A stretch of DNA of 7,424 nt from Bacillota bacterium (lineage in GTDB: Bacteria > Bacillota_B > Desulfitobacteriia > Desulfitobacteriales > Desulfitobacteriaceae), in assembly GCA_021779415.1 (NCBI GenBank), contig JAJYAS010000156.1, positions 1-7,424 on the forward strand, written 5' to 3'. Shown here one piece after another: positions 6,207 through 7,424 of the stretch. Under the pieces are notes generated by a model. The model did not search any database. It saw nothing but the letters and a program-made list of their open reading frames with translations, and had not been told where the DNA came from. Both the position numbers and the translations under genes were made by a program. Each line of letters opens with the position of its first letter. The first letter of the stretch is position 1.

Positions 6207-6815
6207 TTAAACCTCTTTAAGTAAGATCTGACTCAACTCAATTCTAGGACGAGCCTTGGGATTTTGGTCAGGGTAACCAATGGGGATTAAGGCCACGACA
6301 TTGTACGTCTCACCCAACCCTAGGAGCTCTTTGACTTTCGCTTGGTCAAACATCATAACCCAACACGTACCAAGACCAAGGTCAACAGCACGTAATGTAA
6401 TGTGGTCAATGGCAATGGCTGCGTTTAAGCGAAGATAGGCTTCAGCGGTAGCTGGATCCATGGGTTTGCGCTTAGCATAGCTTTCTGGGTCCATCTTATC
6501 TAGGGGGGTATCAGCGAAGGCCCCTGCTTCCATGAGTTCCCGCGCCCGTATGCCCATGCCTCCTAAAGACTCTGTATCAACACAGCAGGCAAGGATAACG
6601 GGTGCTTGGCTGACAAACGGTAAAGGGGTAGCTTGACTCAATTGCGCACGAACCGCATCACTTTTAATTACGACAAAGCGCGTAGGTTGAATATTACTTC
6701 CCGAAGGAGCTAGTTGTGCGGCTTCGATAAGTTGAGTAATGAGCGGTTCTGGTATGGGATCGGATTTAAACTTTCGAATGCTTCGTCGAGATTTTATGGC
6801 ATCTAGTAATTCCAT
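6207..6815 (-). CDS. Nitroreductase-family FMN-dependent oxidoreductase
   Basis: This family reduces nitro compounds, quinones or related electrophiles with NAD(P)H through bound FMN, usually as a cytoplasmic homodimer. In the 202-residue product the N-terminal FMN-binding segment is clear: IKSRRSIRKF (7-16, with R10, R11, S12 and R14 as phosphate contacts), then LAPSGSNIQPTRFVVI (35-50). Further on are AIAIDHITLRAVDLGLGTCWV (133-153) and the C-terminal VVALIPIGYPDQ (173-184). A longer middle segment (about 85-125) could be a lid near the active site. The ATG at 6815 is used because family members typically begin MELLDAIKSRRS. An ATG at 6824 and a TTG at 6836 are in frame, and none has a strong SD (AGAAAGAAG precedes 6824). 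The physiological substrate is unknown. It is transcribed divergently from the YgjP-like gene. Confidence 0.92.
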   Translation of the reverse strand: MELLDAIKSRRSIRKFKSDPIPEPLITQLIEAAQLAPSGSNIQPTRFVVIKSDAVRAQLSQATPLPFVSQAPVILACCVDTESLGGMGIRARELMEAGAFADTPLDKMDPESYAKRKPMDPATAEAYLRLNAAIAIDHITLRAVDLGLGTCWVMMFDQAKVKELLGLGETYNVVALIPIGYPDQNPKARPRIELSQILLKEV

Positions 6816-6865
6816 TATAACCATCTTCTTTCTCAAATCATTTTACATACATTGATTGACTCATT

Positions 6866-6897
6866 ATTATATTATTGGATTGAGGAATCTTTTGCAA
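6866..6897 (-). promoter_or_regulatory. Probable sigma-A-type promoter of the nitroreductase gene
   Basis: On the minus strand, TTGCAA (6897-6892) is followed after 17 nt by TAATAT (6874-6869); a consensus TATAAT overlaps at 6871-6866 with a 20-nt spacing. The -10 lies about 50 nt upstream of the nitroreductase ATG at 6815. Spacing and location are good and both boxes match in four of six positions. Confidence 0.55.
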
Positions 6898-6986
6898 ATT
6901 TCGCACATTGTAATAGACATGCAAGCGCCAAATCAAAAAAAGTTATGTTAAGATGAAGAAAAGTGGAGATTGATGAGGAGGATCAG

Positions 6987-7424
6987 GTGGATACTTTGAG
7001 CATTAGGGGTGAAATAATTCCCTATGAGGAGCGACGGAGTGTGCGTTATCGAAGGATCACGCTGAGCATATTGGACGATCGTGTTCGGATTTCGGCACCT
7101 AAGAATGTATCTGCAAAGCAACTGAAAGAACTATTGGATGCTAAACAAGAATGGATCTTAAAACATTGGCTGGCAAATCGAGAGATTGAGGAACATTCAC
7201 CTAGACAATATATCGAAGGGGAAGCGTTCCCTTATCGAGGCAAAATCTTGGAACTGAGTATCAAAAAACACGCTCGTCGATCAATTTATGTTAGTTTAGA
7301 GGGGCAGGTTCTTGTGGTACTTATACCCCAAGACTTACCCGACGGTGAATGTCCGGTCAATATTCAAGATGCTGTCATGGCGTGGTATAAAGTTCAAGCG
7401 CGCAGGGTGCTCAATAGTAAGCTT
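6987..7424 (+). CDS. YgjP/DUF45-like (M48-type) metal-dependent hydrolase, N-terminal part, cut by window edge
   Basis: The frame starts at a GTG at 6987 with GAGGAGG (6975-6981) 5 nt upstream and runs 146 codons to the window edge without a stop. The N-terminal pattern fits the YgjP-like family: YEERRSVRYRRITLSI (13-28), then DRVRISAPKNVSAKQL (31-46), KQEWILKHW (53-61), and EGEAFPYRGK (77-86), the family's G-x-x-x-P-Y-x-G strand. Members are about 230-240 residues long and carry a zinc-binding HExxH motif in the C-terminal half, which lies beyond this window, so catalytic residues cannot be checked. The physiological role of the family is poorly known. It is divergent from the nitroreductase gene, with about 170 nt between the starts. 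I see no clear promoter for it beyond an AT-rich stretch around 6930-6955. Confidence 0.85.
   Translation, partial: MDTLSIRGEIIPYEERRSVRYRRITLSILDDRVRISAPKNVSAKQLKELLDAKQEWILKHWLANREIEEHSPRQYIEGEAFPYRGKILELSIKKHARRSIYVSLEGQVLVVLIPQDLPDGECPVNIQDAVMAWYKVQARRVLNSKL

Noticed and set aside
6003..6224. 73-codon plus-strand frame in the gene-free region
   Set aside because: No SD before its ATG, composition dictated by inverted repeats, no recognisable domain, and it runs into the antisense of the nitroreductase 3' end.
7419..7424. Window ends exactly on a HindIII site (AAGCTT)
   Set aside because: Six-base coincidence; no sign of vector or cloning junction, and the reading frame is open up to it.
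6987..7424. Idea that the YgjP-like metal hydrolase trims the Gly-Gly-Met carrier
   Set aside because: Different family from the known JAMM processing proteases, about 5.5 kb away and not in the same operon; nothing in the sequence links them.

Overview
The window looks like chromosomal DNA of an anaerobic Firmicute of the Desulfosporosinus/Desulfitobacterium type (Peptococcaceae). That assignment is an inference. It rests on a tungsten/molybdenum aldehyde:ferredoxin oxidoreductase with a MoaD-like partner, strong AAGGAGG ribosome binding sites, moderate GC content, and Gram-positive-style ABC exporter and membrane-anchored hydrolase genes. No rRNA, tRNA, CRISPR array, insertion sequence or phage gene is visible.

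Layout. (1) 2-1423, plus strand: the C-terminal two thirds of an aldehyde ferredoxin oxidoreductase (AOR), cut by the left edge, then a 74-codon MoaD/ThiS-like protein whose last residues are Gly-Gly-Met. A bidirectional hairpin terminator closes the pair. (2) 1488-4227, minus strand: a tightly packed three-gene operon of ABC ATPase, six-helix ABC-2 permease and membrane-anchored SGNH/GDSL hydrolase. The first two genes overlap and the next gap is 6 nt. (3) 4346-5015, plus strand: a broken long-chain acyl-CoA ligase. A good promoter-like element, ribosome binding site and ATG are present, but only the C-terminal part of the enzyme follows, in a different frame. (4) 5038-5931, minus strand: an RluA-family pseudouridine synthase. 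(5) 5932-6206: a gene-free stretch unusually rich in inverted repeats. (6) 6207-6815, minus strand: a nitroreductase-family flavoprotein with a recognisable promoter. (7) 6987 to the right edge, plus strand: the N-terminal part of a YgjP/DUF45-like metal-dependent hydrolase.

How the genes work together. AOR and the MoaD-like protein plausibly form one unit, the small protein supplying sulfur for the pterin cofactor of the oxidoreductase. The ATPase and permease form one exporter, and the extracytoplasmic hydrolase probably acts on something related to its substrate or on the envelope. The other genes look like independent housekeeping or accessory genes.

I did not find a convincing new multi-gene system. 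The items most worth a second look are the Gly-Gly-Met end of the MoaD-like protein, the exporter-hydrolase operon, the decapitated acyl-CoA ligase, and the structured gene-free region near 6015-6194.
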